Of a stretch of 64,000 nt of DNA, positions 1 through 6,907 are shown in pieces. The position numbers and the translations under genes were made by a program. This stretch comes from Niastella sp. (GTDB lineage Bacteria; Bacteroidota; Bacteroidia; Chitinophagales; Chitinophagaceae). Positions within the stretch are counted from its first letter, which is position 1. Every line of letters starts with the position of its first letter. The stretch lies in NCBI GenBank assembly GCA_016710595.1, contig JADJVM010000008.1:868001-932000 (forward strand). The letters run 5' to 3'. The notes beneath the pieces are model-generated. The model was not told where the DNA came from, made no database searches, and saw only the letters and a program-made list of their open reading frames with translations.

Positions 1-286
1 CTATACCCCAGGCCCTGCCCATTTGTATCGCTACATCAGAAATTTCTTTTCCATCAAGGCCCGGTATAATAACCACACTTACCTGGTTGGTCGTACTATC
101 ATCAAAGGCGACTAATTTTTGTTCCAGCGCCTGCAATTGGTCAGCAGTTAGCGTTTGGGTATAATCATTTACCAATGTACGGGGTGCAGAACCGGGTTTT
201 AATAAAGCATCCAGGCTAAAATTATTTTGTGCCAATGCAGGCAAACAAAATAATAGAACAAGAAATAATGGAAATATTTTTTTCAT
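1..286 (-). CDS. TPM-domain secreted protein, 3' part cut by window edge
   Basis: Only the N-terminal 95 codons lie in the window. The ATG at 284-286 opens a signal peptide (MKKIFPLFLVLLFCLPALAQ), followed by a segment of the type seen at the start of TPM domains: 'LVNDYTQTLTADQLQALEQ', then 'QVSVVIIPGLDG' and 'QMGRAWGI'. TPM proteins (the YgcG/TPM_phosphatase family) are usually membrane-anchored through a C-terminal helix, which here lies off the edge. It is the last gene of a LemA-LemA-TPM-TPM run, 23 bp after the previous gene. Function is not settled in this family; roles in photosystem repair and as acid phosphatases have been proposed elsewhere. Confidence 0.85.
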   Translation of the reverse strand, partial: MKKIFPLFLVLLFCLPALAQNNFSLDALLKPGSAPRTLVNDYTQTLTADQLQALEQKLVAFDDSTTNQVSVVIIPGLDGKEISDVAIQMGRAWGI

Positions 287-309
287 GCTTTTAAAAGCCT
301 TTTACAATA

Positions 310-774
310 TTACTTACCAAATACGATATCATCAGGCAATTCATTTTTATCTGTAGCCGGTTCGTAAGGAAATTTTTCCTGCAATAATTTTCCTATATCA
401 ACAACACAATTCACAATACCTTCTACCAGACGATCGGCTTTAAAAGACCTGATCAATAATAAAACCTCATGATCCCAAAACTCTTTCCCTATTGCTTTAT
501 AAATTCCTTCATCTGCAAAAAGCGCCAGCTCATGATGTTTCATGGCGAGGTATAATAATACCGCATTCCGGTGTTCGGTTTCATCCATTTTTAATTTAAA
601 AAAAACCTGGGAAGCTCGATCAACAGGATCTACAAAGGAATTTTTACTTTCTACAAACACCCTGATTTCTCCACTGGTAGTCCGCTCACTCTTACGAATA
701 GCATCAACGATCTGTTGCTTTTCTTCTTCAGAAAAATAACGGTTCCTTTTTTTAAAAAACGAAAAAATACCCAT
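310..774 (-). CDS. TPM-domain protein, cytoplasmic-type, 154 aa
   Basis: A short TPM-domain protein without a signal peptide. The N-terminus is basic and aromatic (MGIFSFFKKRNRYF) and is followed by 'TTSGEIRVFVESK', the usual first strand of the TPM fold, and 'ALFADEGIYKAIG', the conserved second half. Proteins of this size pairing with a longer signal-peptide-bearing TPM protein and LemA are common in Bacteroidota. The gene follows the second lemA-like gene by 2 bp and precedes the longer TPM gene by 23 bp, so all four are probably one transcript. The biochemical role is unknown. Confidence 0.85.
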   Translation of the reverse strand: MGIFSFFKKRNRYFSEEEKQQIVDAIRKSERTTSGEIRVFVESKNSFVDPVDRASQVFFKLKMDETEHRNAVLLYLAMKHHELALFADEGIYKAIGKEFWDHEVLLLIRSFKADRLVEGIVNCVVDIGKLLQEKFPYEPATDKNELPDDIVFGK

Positions 775-776
775 GG

Positions 777-1376
777 CTAAAATTTAATTTCAACTGCTTT
801 ATCGGCTTCTTCCGAAGCTTCAAAACCATGTTTGGGTTCAAATCCGAATACTTTTGCAATGATATTTGCAGGAAATGTTTTTACCCCTGTATTATATATT
901 TGCACCGATTCATTAAAATCTTTTCGGGCTACTTTGATCCTTCTTTCGGTTCCTTCTAATTGCACCTGCAACCCGCTAAATGCCTTTGTACCTTTAAGTT
1001 CCGGATATTTTTCAATCCGGGCAATTAACATATTGGTAGCAGATGCCAATTCATTCTGGGCTGCCAATTGGCGGTTATTACTTTCCGAATCTGGTTCATT
1101 AACCGTTATGGAACTTGCTTTAGAGCGGGCTTCGGTAATTTGTGACAATACGCCCGATTCAAAGTCGGCTCCGCCCTGTACCGTACTCACTAAATTGGGT
1201 ACCAGGTTCAGGCGTCTTTGATATGCATTTTGTACTTCGGCCCATTGGTTGTTTACCTTTTCTTCCTTTTTAATAAATCCATTATAGGTAACTATCCCAT
1301 ATAGCGCTATTAAAATAAATACGCCCCCAATGATATATCCAATGCTGCGTTTATTTTGCATTTGCAGGTTGATCAA
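777..1376 (-). CDS. LemA family protein (second copy)
   Basis: A 199-residue LemA-family protein. One N-terminal membrane segment (about residues 12-30, 'IGYIIGGVFILIALYGIVTYNGFI') is followed by the typical helical body: 'VNNQWAEVQNAYQRRLNLVP', 'NLVSTVQG', 'ITEARSKA' and 'NIIAKVFGFEPKHGF'. It is about 40% similar by eye to the LemA gene just upstream, so the two look like an old tandem duplication. Its ATG at 1376 overlaps the end of that gene by 26 bp; a second Met at 1361 would leave an 11-bp overlap. Translational coupling is likely. LemA proteins are membrane-anchored helical-bundle proteins of uncertain function. Confidence 0.92.
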   Translation of the reverse strand: MINLQMQNKRSIGYIIGGVFILIALYGIVTYNGFIKKEEKVNNQWAEVQNAYQRRLNLVPNLVSTVQGGADFESGVLSQITEARSKASSITVNEPDSESNNRQLAAQNELASATNMLIARIEKYPELKGTKAFSGLQVQLEGTERRIKVARKDFNESVQIYNTGVKTFPANIIAKVFGFEPKHGFEASEEADKAVEIKF

Positions 1377-1953
1377 AGTTTACCTGGGGAGCTTTTTCTG
1401 CGCCTTCATCAGCTTTAAAACCATCACGGGGTTTAAAGCCAAACATACCGCCTAAAATATTCATGGGGAATGATCTTACTTTCGTATTGTAAACATTTAC
1501 TTCGTCATTAAACTTTTTACGGGAGTCTTTAATATTATTTTCAATACTCTCTAACTGGCCCTGCAATTTGGTGAAATTTTCTGTGGCTTTTAATTGCGGA
1601 TAAGCTTCTACAGAAACCAATAACCGGCTTAATGCAGAACTCATTTGACCTTGTGCTGCCTGGAACTGAGCCATTTTTTCATTGGTAAGCTGATCGGCAT
1701 TAATATTTACACTGGTTGCTTTTGCACGGGCTTCCACTACATCTGTAAGTGTTTTTTGCTCAAAATTTGCAGCGCCTTTTACAGTATTTACTAAATTCCC
1801 TACCAGGTCATTACGGTTTTGATATTCCGTTTGTACATTATTCCATGCTTTCTTAACAGATTCGTCTTGTTTTACCAATCCATTATATCCGTTGCAGCCC
1901 ATGAAGCCAACTACAACCAATACGATTATTAAAATTAAAATACCCGCTTTCAT
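1351..1953 (-). CDS. LemA family protein (first copy)
   Basis: A 200-residue LemA-family protein with an N-terminal hydrophobic segment (residues 3-20) ending in 'VVGFMGCNGYNGLV', where Cys20 could act as a lipobox cysteine. The conserved LemA core is present: 'WNNVQTEYQNRNDLVGNLVN', 'VVEARAKAT', 'LSRLLVSVEAYPQLKA' and 'FPMNILGGMFGFKPRDGF'. It is the first gene of the minus-strand LemA/LemA/TPM/TPM set. The 105 bp between it and pgk hold no other gene, so a promoter for the set should lie there, though I see no clear TAnnTTTG box. Confidence 0.93.
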   Translation of the reverse strand: MKAGILILIIVLVVVGFMGCNGYNGLVKQDESVKKAWNNVQTEYQNRNDLVGNLVNTVKGAANFEQKTLTDVVEARAKATSVNINADQLTNEKMAQFQAAQGQMSSALSRLLVSVEAYPQLKATENFTKLQGQLESIENNIKDSRKKFNDEVNVYNTKVRSFPMNILGGMFGFKPRDGFKADEGAEKAPQVNFDQPANAK

Positions 1954-2058
1954 AATAATTTGTTTTAAGGTTTAAGTATATAAAAATAAACTTTTATATT
2001 CATTCATAAGAGAAAATACATAAAAGGTAATACTCTTACTTTGAACTGAATCTTTTAT

Positions 2059-3258
2059 TTAATCTTCATTTAATGCGGCAATACCCGGTAAAATTTTACC
2101 TTCAAAATATTCCAGCATAGCGCCGCCGCCGGTACTCACATAACTTACCTGGTTTGCCAGTTGAAATTTATTTATGGCAGCAACGCTATCACCGCCGCCT
2201 ACCAGGCTAAAAGCGCCAGCGGCTGTGGCTTTTGCAGTTGCTTCGGCAATGGCTTTTGTTCCTGCCTGAAATTTTTCCATTTCAAAAACGCCCATGGGGC
2301 CATTCCATAAAATGGTTCTTGATTTTTGAATCACTTCTGAGAAGATGCCAATTGCTTTTGGTCCAATGTCCAGGCCCATCCAGCCATCGGGTATCTGGTC
2401 GCTCGGCGATGTTTTTGTATTTGCCATAGCATCAAATTTATCTGCAATAACAGAATCTTCGGGCAAATGAATACTTACGTTTTTTCCGGTTGCTTTTTTT
2501 AATATTTCAAGCGCTGTATCCATACGATCTGTTTCGCAAAGAGAATTGCCAATGTGGCCGCCTCTTGCTTTTATAAATGTATATGCCATTCCGCCACCAA
2601 TAATTATATCGCTTGCTTTATTTAATAAATTTTCAATGATCAATATTTTATCAGAAACTTTAGCACCCCCAATAATGGCACAAAAAGGCCTTTCTGCCTG
2701 GTGCAATACTTTTTCTGCACTTCTTACTTCACCTTCCATCACCAGGCCAAACATCCTGTTTGCCGGTTTAAAAAAACCAGCTATCACAGCCGTAGAGGCA
2801 TGTGCACGGTGAGCAGTACCAAAGGCATCATTTATATATACATCGCCCAATTTTGATAATTTTTCTGCAAAGGCAGCATCTCCTTTTTCTTCTTCTTTAT
2901 AAAAACGAAGATTTTCCAGTAACAATACTTCGCCCGGTTTTAAAGCAGATGCTTTTTCTATTGCTTCGGTTCCTATGCAATCATTGGCAAAGTAAACTGG
3001 CGTACCTCCCAGTAATTCTTTTAAATGCGGTACTAAATGCTTTAAAGAATATTTCTCTGCAGGGCCATCTTTAGGCCGGCCAAGATGGCTCATTAAGATC
3101 ACACTTCCACCATCGTTCAATACTTTGCGAATGGTAGGTAATGTTGCTTTCATCCGGGTATCATCCGTAATATTATAATGCTCATCTAAAGGCACATTAA
3201 AGTCCACCCGTATGAGTGCTTTTTGATCTTTGAAATCATAACCAGAAAATGTAGTCAT
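2059..3258 (-). CDS. pgk: phosphoglycerate kinase
   Basis: Phosphoglycerate kinase, 399 aa, transfers phosphate from 1,3-bisphosphoglycerate to ADP in glycolysis (cytosol). Diagnostic motifs are 'LIRVDFNVPLD' near the N-terminus, 'MSHLGRPKD', 'LLENLRF', 'INDAFGTAHRAHAS', 'IIGGAKVSDKI', 'ILWNGPMGVFE' and 'LVGGGDSVAAI' (nucleotide-binding). The frame is open to 3291, but I chose the Met at 3258 because 'MTTFSGYDFKDQKALIRVDF' is the family's normal start and a TAnnTTTG box lies just upstream at 3289-3296, which would fall inside the 5' region of the longer version. It lies next to gapA on the same strand with 168 bp between, including a gapA terminator, so pgk probably has its own promoter. Confidence 0.98.
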   Translation of the reverse strand: MTTFSGYDFKDQKALIRVDFNVPLDEHYNITDDTRMKATLPTIRKVLNDGGSVILMSHLGRPKDGPAEKYSLKHLVPHLKELLGGTPVYFANDCIGTEAIEKASALKPGEVLLLENLRFYKEEEKGDAAFAEKLSKLGDVYINDAFGTAHRAHASTAVIAGFFKPANRMFGLVMEGEVRSAEKVLHQAERPFCAIIGGAKVSDKILIIENLLNKASDIIIGGGMAYTFIKARGGHIGNSLCETDRMDTALEILKKATGKNVSIHLPEDSVIADKFDAMANTKTSPSDQIPDGWMGLDIGPKAIGIFSEVIQKSRTILWNGPMGVFEMEKFQAGTKAIAEATAKATAAGAFSLVGGGDSVAAINKFQLANQVSYVSTGGGAMLEYFEGKILPGIAALNED

Positions 3259-3288
3259 AAAAGAGATTAAAGTTGTGTAAAGCTTACG

Positions 3289-3296
3289 CAAAAATA
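3289..3296 (-). promoter_or_regulatory. putative -7 box of the pgk promoter
   Basis: On the minus strand this reads TATTTTTG, matching the Bacteroidota -7 consensus TAnnTTTG. The predicted start of transcription, about 5 nt downstream, would give a leader of roughly 25 nt to the ATG at 3258. No clear TTTG -33 element is seen at the usual spacing. Confidence 0.5.
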
Positions 3297-3374
3297 CCGG
3301 TTTACAGGTTTACATATCATTTAAATATTTTTAAATGAATGATTCCTGCTTATTCATTTTTTTTGCCAGCACCA

Positions 3375-3404
3375 TAAAAAAACCACAGCAAAATAGCTGT
3401 GGTT
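3375..3404 (-). terminator. rho-independent terminator of gapA
   Basis: Inverted repeat aaccacagc/gctgtggtt (3381-3389 and 3396-3404, 9 bp stem, 6-nt loop). On the minus strand it is followed by a run of Ts (3375-3380). It sits 22 bp beyond the gapA stop codon. Confidence 0.8.
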
Positions 3405-3426
3405 ATAAATACTATAAAATAAAAAT

Positions 3427-4440
3427 TTATTTGCTAATCAATTTTGCAAAATAATGAACCGTACGTACCAATTGGCTTACATAGCTCATTTCATTGTCGT
3501 ACCAGCTTACGGTTTTTACGATTTGGCTATCGCCGGATGTAATTACTTTTGTTTGGGTAGCATCGTATAAAGAGCCGTAGTGCATGCCAACAATATCGCT
3601 ACTCACAATTTCATCTTCGTTATAACCAAAGCTTTCGTTACTGGCTTTTTTCATAGCACTGTTCACCTCATCCAGGGTAACTTTTTTTGCCAGCAGGCAA
3701 ATAAGTTCTGTAGATGAACCGGTAATTACAGGAACCCTTTGTGCACCACCATCAAGTTTACCTTTAAGTTCCGGCAACACCAGGCCAATTGCTTTGGCAG
3801 CGCCGGTACTGTTTGGAACAATATTGGCGGCAGCAGCCCTTGCCCTGCGTAAATCATTTTTAGGATGTGGGGCATCCAATGTATTTTGGTCGTTGGTATA
3901 GGCATGTATCGTTGTCATACTACCTACCAGGATGCCAAAATTATCATTCAGCACTTTTGCCATTGGCGCCAGGCAGTTGGTAGTGCAGCTTGCACAGCTA
4001 ATAATCGTTTCGCTACCATCTAGAATATCATGATTCACATTAAATACTACCGTTTTTAAATCGCCGGTTGCGGGTGCAGAAATTACCACTCTCTTAGCAC
4101 CTGCTTGTATATGCGCTTCTGCTTTGCCTTTATCAGTAAAAAAACCGGTACATTCCAATACCACATCTACATCATGATTTTTCCAGGGTATTTGTGCAGG
4201 GTCTTTTTGTGCATATATCTTTATCGTTTCGCCATTTACTACAATGGCATCATCGGTTGCTTTTACATCTTCATTAAAACGCCCTTGAGCGCTATCGTAT
4301 TTTAACAGGTGCGCCAATACCGCAGGGCTGGTAAGATCATTTACCGCAACTACATCAATCCCTTCCATATTGTAAATTTGGCGATAAACAAGGCGGCCAA
4401 TACGGCCAAATCCATTAATGGCAACTTTAATTGTACTCAT
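3427..4440 (-). CDS. gapA: glyceraldehyde-3-phosphate dehydrogenase, type I
   Basis: NAD-dependent glyceraldehyde-3-phosphate dehydrogenase, 337 aa, the glycolytic step before Pgk. The Rossmann start 'KVAINGFGRIGRLVYRQ' and the catalytic 'SCASCTTNCLAPM' with the nucleophilic Cys are intact, as are 'TIHAYTNDQNTLDAPH', 'RRARAAAANIVPNSTGAAKA' and the C-terminal 'SWYDNEMSYVSQLVR'. The frame is open to 4554, but the extra 38 residues are not family sequence, and a -7 box at 4474-4481 lies inside them, so the ATG at 4440 (MSTIKVAINGF) is the start. Confidence 0.98.
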   Translation of the reverse strand: MSTIKVAINGFGRIGRLVYRQIYNMEGIDVVAVNDLTSPAVLAHLLKYDSAQGRFNEDVKATDDAIVVNGETIKIYAQKDPAQIPWKNHDVDVVLECTGFFTDKGKAEAHIQAGAKRVVISAPATGDLKTVVFNVNHDILDGSETIISCASCTTNCLAPMAKVLNDNFGILVGSMTTIHAYTNDQNTLDAPHPKNDLRRARAAAANIVPNSTGAAKAIGLVLPELKGKLDGGAQRVPVITGSSTELICLLAKKVTLDEVNSAMKKASNESFGYNEDEIVSSDIVGMHYGSLYDATQTKVITSGDSQIVKTVSWYDNEMSYVSQLVRTVHYFAKLISK

Positions 4441-4473
4441 ATCTTTGATTTTAAAATGTTGAAATTTGCGCTG

Positions 4474-4481
4474 CAAAGGTA
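4474..4481 (-). promoter_or_regulatory. putative -7 box of the gapA promoter
   Basis: On the minus strand this reads TACCTTTG, a full match to TAnnTTTG. It lies 33 bp upstream of the gapA ATG at 4440, which supports that start over the longer open frame. Confidence 0.55.
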
Positions 4482-4596
4482 GCAAGATGTAAGAGATATT
4501 AAAAGCGATTTTTTTTGAATATACATCCTGCATAGCCGGGCATCGTTGTGTCACTCACTGCAACGGCAGTACAAACACCTGCTTTTTTTCAAAAAA

Positions 4597-4628
4597 TTTG
4601 GTGGGCAATCTTCATCATATTATCTTTG
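4597..4628 (+). promoter_or_regulatory. Bacteroidota-type promoter of tRNA-Glu
   Basis: TTTG at 4597-4600 and TATCTTTG at 4621-4628, separated by 20 bp, match the Bacteroidota sigma-factor consensus TTTG-N19-TAnnTTTG closely. The box ends 20 bp before the tRNA, a normal distance for a short 5' leader removed by RNase P. The identical TATCTTTG occurs in front of the SRP RNA gene at 54932. Confidence 0.75.
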
Positions 4629-4647
4629 CCGTCCTTTAAAACGGAAT

Positions 4648-4719
4648 GCCGCGTTGGTCAAGGGGTTAAGACGCCTCCCTTTCACGGAGGAATCACGGGT
4701 TCGAATCCCGTACGTGGTA
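4648..4719 (+). tRNA. tRNA-Glu (anticodon TTC)
   Basis: A 72-nt cloverleaf. The acceptor arms gccgcgt (4648-4654) and acgtggt (4712-4718) pair with two G-U pairs. The anticodon stem is cctcc/ggagg with loop CTTTCAC, giving anticodon TTC (Glu). The T arm has ACGGG-TTCGAAT-CCCGT. The 3' CCA is not encoded. A promoter precedes it and a hairpin terminator follows 5 nt later, so it is a single-gene unit. Confidence 0.95.
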
Positions 4720-4724
4720 CATCA

Positions 4725-4749
4725 CTCTGCAAATGCAGAGTTTTTTTTT
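4725..4749 (+). terminator. terminator of tRNA-Glu
   Basis: The hairpin ctctgc-aaat-gcagag (4725-4740) is followed by nine Ts. Confidence 0.85.
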
Positions 4750-4836
4750 GCATGTTTCAGATAGGATTCATCTAAATAAATTACAGCACAAATCGTTAAT
4801 ATCATTTCGGGGTATTATTCTTAATAAAAGCCTGTT

Positions 4837-4844
4837 TATATTTG
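4837..4844 (+). promoter_or_regulatory. putative -7 box of the dsbD-like gene
   Basis: TATATTTG matches TAnnTTTG. It lies 47 bp upstream of the ATG at 4892 and inside the longer open frame that begins at 4733, so it argues for the downstream start. Confidence 0.5.
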
Positions 4845-4891
4845 TACCCATGCCAGGCAGCATTTCTCATTCATTACACCAGATTCATGAT

Positions 4892-6907
4892 ATGAAATTT
4901 ACAAAAAAGATCTTTTTACTAATATGCTTATTTAGCCAAATGGGTATTTCGGCTTTTGCGAATGACAGTACAGGCGTTATTTTTTCATTTAAAACCGAAA
5001 GGCTGAATAACAATGAAGCGGTCTTTATTGTTCATGCTAAGATTGCAGCCGGTATCAAACTGTACAGCACAGTTCCCGGTGACCCCGATGCTCCTGCTTC
5101 TACCTTTAGTTTTGATAGTTCTATACACAATTACCTGGTAAATGGAATCATTGAAACGCCTGTTGCCATTAAAGAAAAAGACCCGATGCTGGGTGTGGAT
5201 GTTCAATACCTTACAGATTCTGCCACGTGGAAACAAATATTTAAACTCTCAAATAAAGATAGCCTGTATATAAAAGGAATTTTTTCTTACTTAGAAAAAA
5301 AGGGGGATGAATACCTTCCTTTTGAAGAAAAAATTCATTTCCTGATTCCTGCACAGGAAACACAATTATCGGCAATTGACCAAGATGATGCGCCTATTAA
5401 TGGTGCAGACAAAAAATCATTGTGGTGGATCTTTTTAACTGCCTTTGGTGGTGGCCTACTGGCATTACTTACTCCCTGTGTATATTCTATGATACCAGTT
5501 ACCGTAAGTTTTTTTACAAAGCGCAGCAAAACACCTATTGAAGGAAGGAAGAATGCAATATGGTATGCCATTTCTATTATTCTCATTTTTACATTGCTTG
5601 GTTTTTTAATCACCATCATATTTGGGCCTTCGGCATTAAATAAATTAGCCAGCAACTGGATCGCCAACCTGGTATTTTTTGCTGTATTCCTGATTTTTGG
5701 GATTTCATTTTTAGGAGCATTTGATATTAGCCTCCCTGCCTCCTGGAGTACGGGAGTAGATAAAAAAGCCAGTATTAGTAGCTTTAGCGGCATCTTTTTC
5801 ATGGCGCTTACCCTGGTGGTAGTATCCTTCTCCTGTACCGGGCCCATTATTGGAAACCTGCTGGTACTGGCTGCTAAAGGAAACTTTTATGGGCCACTCA
5901 TGGGCATGTTTGGTTTTTCATTGGCACTGGCTTTACCCTTTGCTTTATTTGCCTTTTTCCCATCTAAACTAAGTGTATTGGGCAAAGCAGGCGGATGGCT
6001 CAATGCCATAAAAGTTACGCTTGGTTTCCTGGAATTGGCACTGGCATTAAAATTCTTATCAAATGCCGATCTTTCTAAAGGCTGGCGTTTACTGGATCGT
6101 GAAATATACCTTTCCCTCTGGATCGTAATATTTATATTATTGGGGGTTTATTTATTAGGAAAATTAAAGTTTCATCATGATGATGAATTGCCAAAAAATG
6201 ATTTTGGTGTTCCTTATCTTTCTGTAACCCGTTTATTTTTTGCAATTGCTGCTTTTGCATTTTCGGTGTACCTCGTACCGGGCTTGTGGGGCGCCCCATT
6301 AAAAGGGGTATCAGCATTCTTGCCTCCATTGGGTACCCAAGATTACATAGGAAATACCAATGTAAATAGTGCTGCTAATCAAAATACCGCACAGCTTCCT
6401 GCTCCCGTAAAATATTTTGAACGTATGCATGTACTGGAACCCGAAGTGGTAAAAAAATTCGGTATGATCACTTACTTTGATTTTAATGAAGCCAAAGCAG
6501 TGGCAAAAAAAGTACATAAGCCCCTGATGCTTGATTTTACAGGCATTACCTGTGTAAATTGCCGAAAGATGGAAGCCGGTGTGTGGAGTAACCCTGAAGT
6601 AATGAAAAGATTAAAGGAAGATTTTGTAATTGCATCTTTATATGTAGATGTACATGATATAGAAATTCCGTTACAAGAACAATATGAATCAAAAGCATTG
6701 GGAGAAAGAATTGAAACGCTGGGCGACCTCAACTCAGATATACAGGTTACACAATTTGGCGCCAATGCACAACCCTTTTATTTCTTTATTAATGATGAGG
6801 GCAAGCGGTTGCGCCCGGAAGGGTACGGTTATGACCCCGATGTACAAAAATTTATTAAAATGCTGGATGAAGTGAAAGTTGCTTATGAAAAGCAAAAGGC
6901 TGATTAA
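4892..6907 (+). CDS. DsbD-like thiol:disulfide interchange protein
   Basis: Membrane reductase of 671 aa that passes electrons from cytoplasmic thioredoxin across the inner membrane. It has a signal peptide (residues 1-24), an N-terminal DsbD-alpha-like periplasmic domain (about 27-155), a transmembrane DsbD/CcdA domain (about 177-470) with the paired redox cysteines in 'LTPCVYSMIP' (Cys196) and 'SFSCTGPIIG' (Cys315), and a C-terminal thioredoxin-like domain with the active site 'TCVNCRKME' (Cys554, Cys557). I chose the ATG at 4892 because it gives a clean signal peptide and follows a -7 box. The stop overlaps the stop of the convergent gene by 4 bp at TTAA. The client could be periplasmic thiol oxidoreductases or cytochrome c maturation; context does not say. 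Confidence 0.93.
   Translation: MKFTKKIFLLICLFSQMGISAFANDSTGVIFSFKTERLNNNEAVFIVHAKIAAGIKLYSTVPGDPDAPASTFSFDSSIHNYLVNGIIETPVAIKEKDPMLGVDVQYLTDSATWKQIFKLSNKDSLYIKGIFSYLEKKGDEYLPFEEKIHFLIPAQETQLSAIDQDDAPINGADKKSLWWIFLTAFGGGLLALLTPCVYSMIPVTVSFFTKRSKTPIEGRKNAIWYAISIILIFTLLGFLITIIFGPSALNKLASNWIANLVFFAVFLIFGISFLGAFDISLPASWSTGVDKKASISSFSGIFFMALTLVVVSFSCTGPIIGNLLVLAAKGNFYGPLMGMFGFSLALALPFALFAFFPSKLSVLGKAGGWLNAIKVTLGFLELALALKFLSNADLSKGWRLLDREIYLSLWIVIFILLGVYLLGKLKFHHDDELPKNDFGVPYLSVTRLFFAIAAFAFSVYLVPGLWGAPLKGVSAFLPPLGTQDYIGNTNVNSAANQNTAQLPAPVKYFERMHVLEPEVVKKFGMITYFDFNEAKAVAKKVHKPLMLDFTGITCVNCRKMEAGVWSNPEVMKRLKEDFVIASLYVDVHDIEIPLQEQYESKALGERIETLGDLNSDIQVTQFGANAQPFYFFINDEGKRLRPEGYGYDPDVQKFIKMLDEVKVAYEKQKAD

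Noticed and set aside
4546..4775. Open frames across the tRNA-Glu gene
   Set aside because: They read through the tRNA and its terminator and are chance frames.
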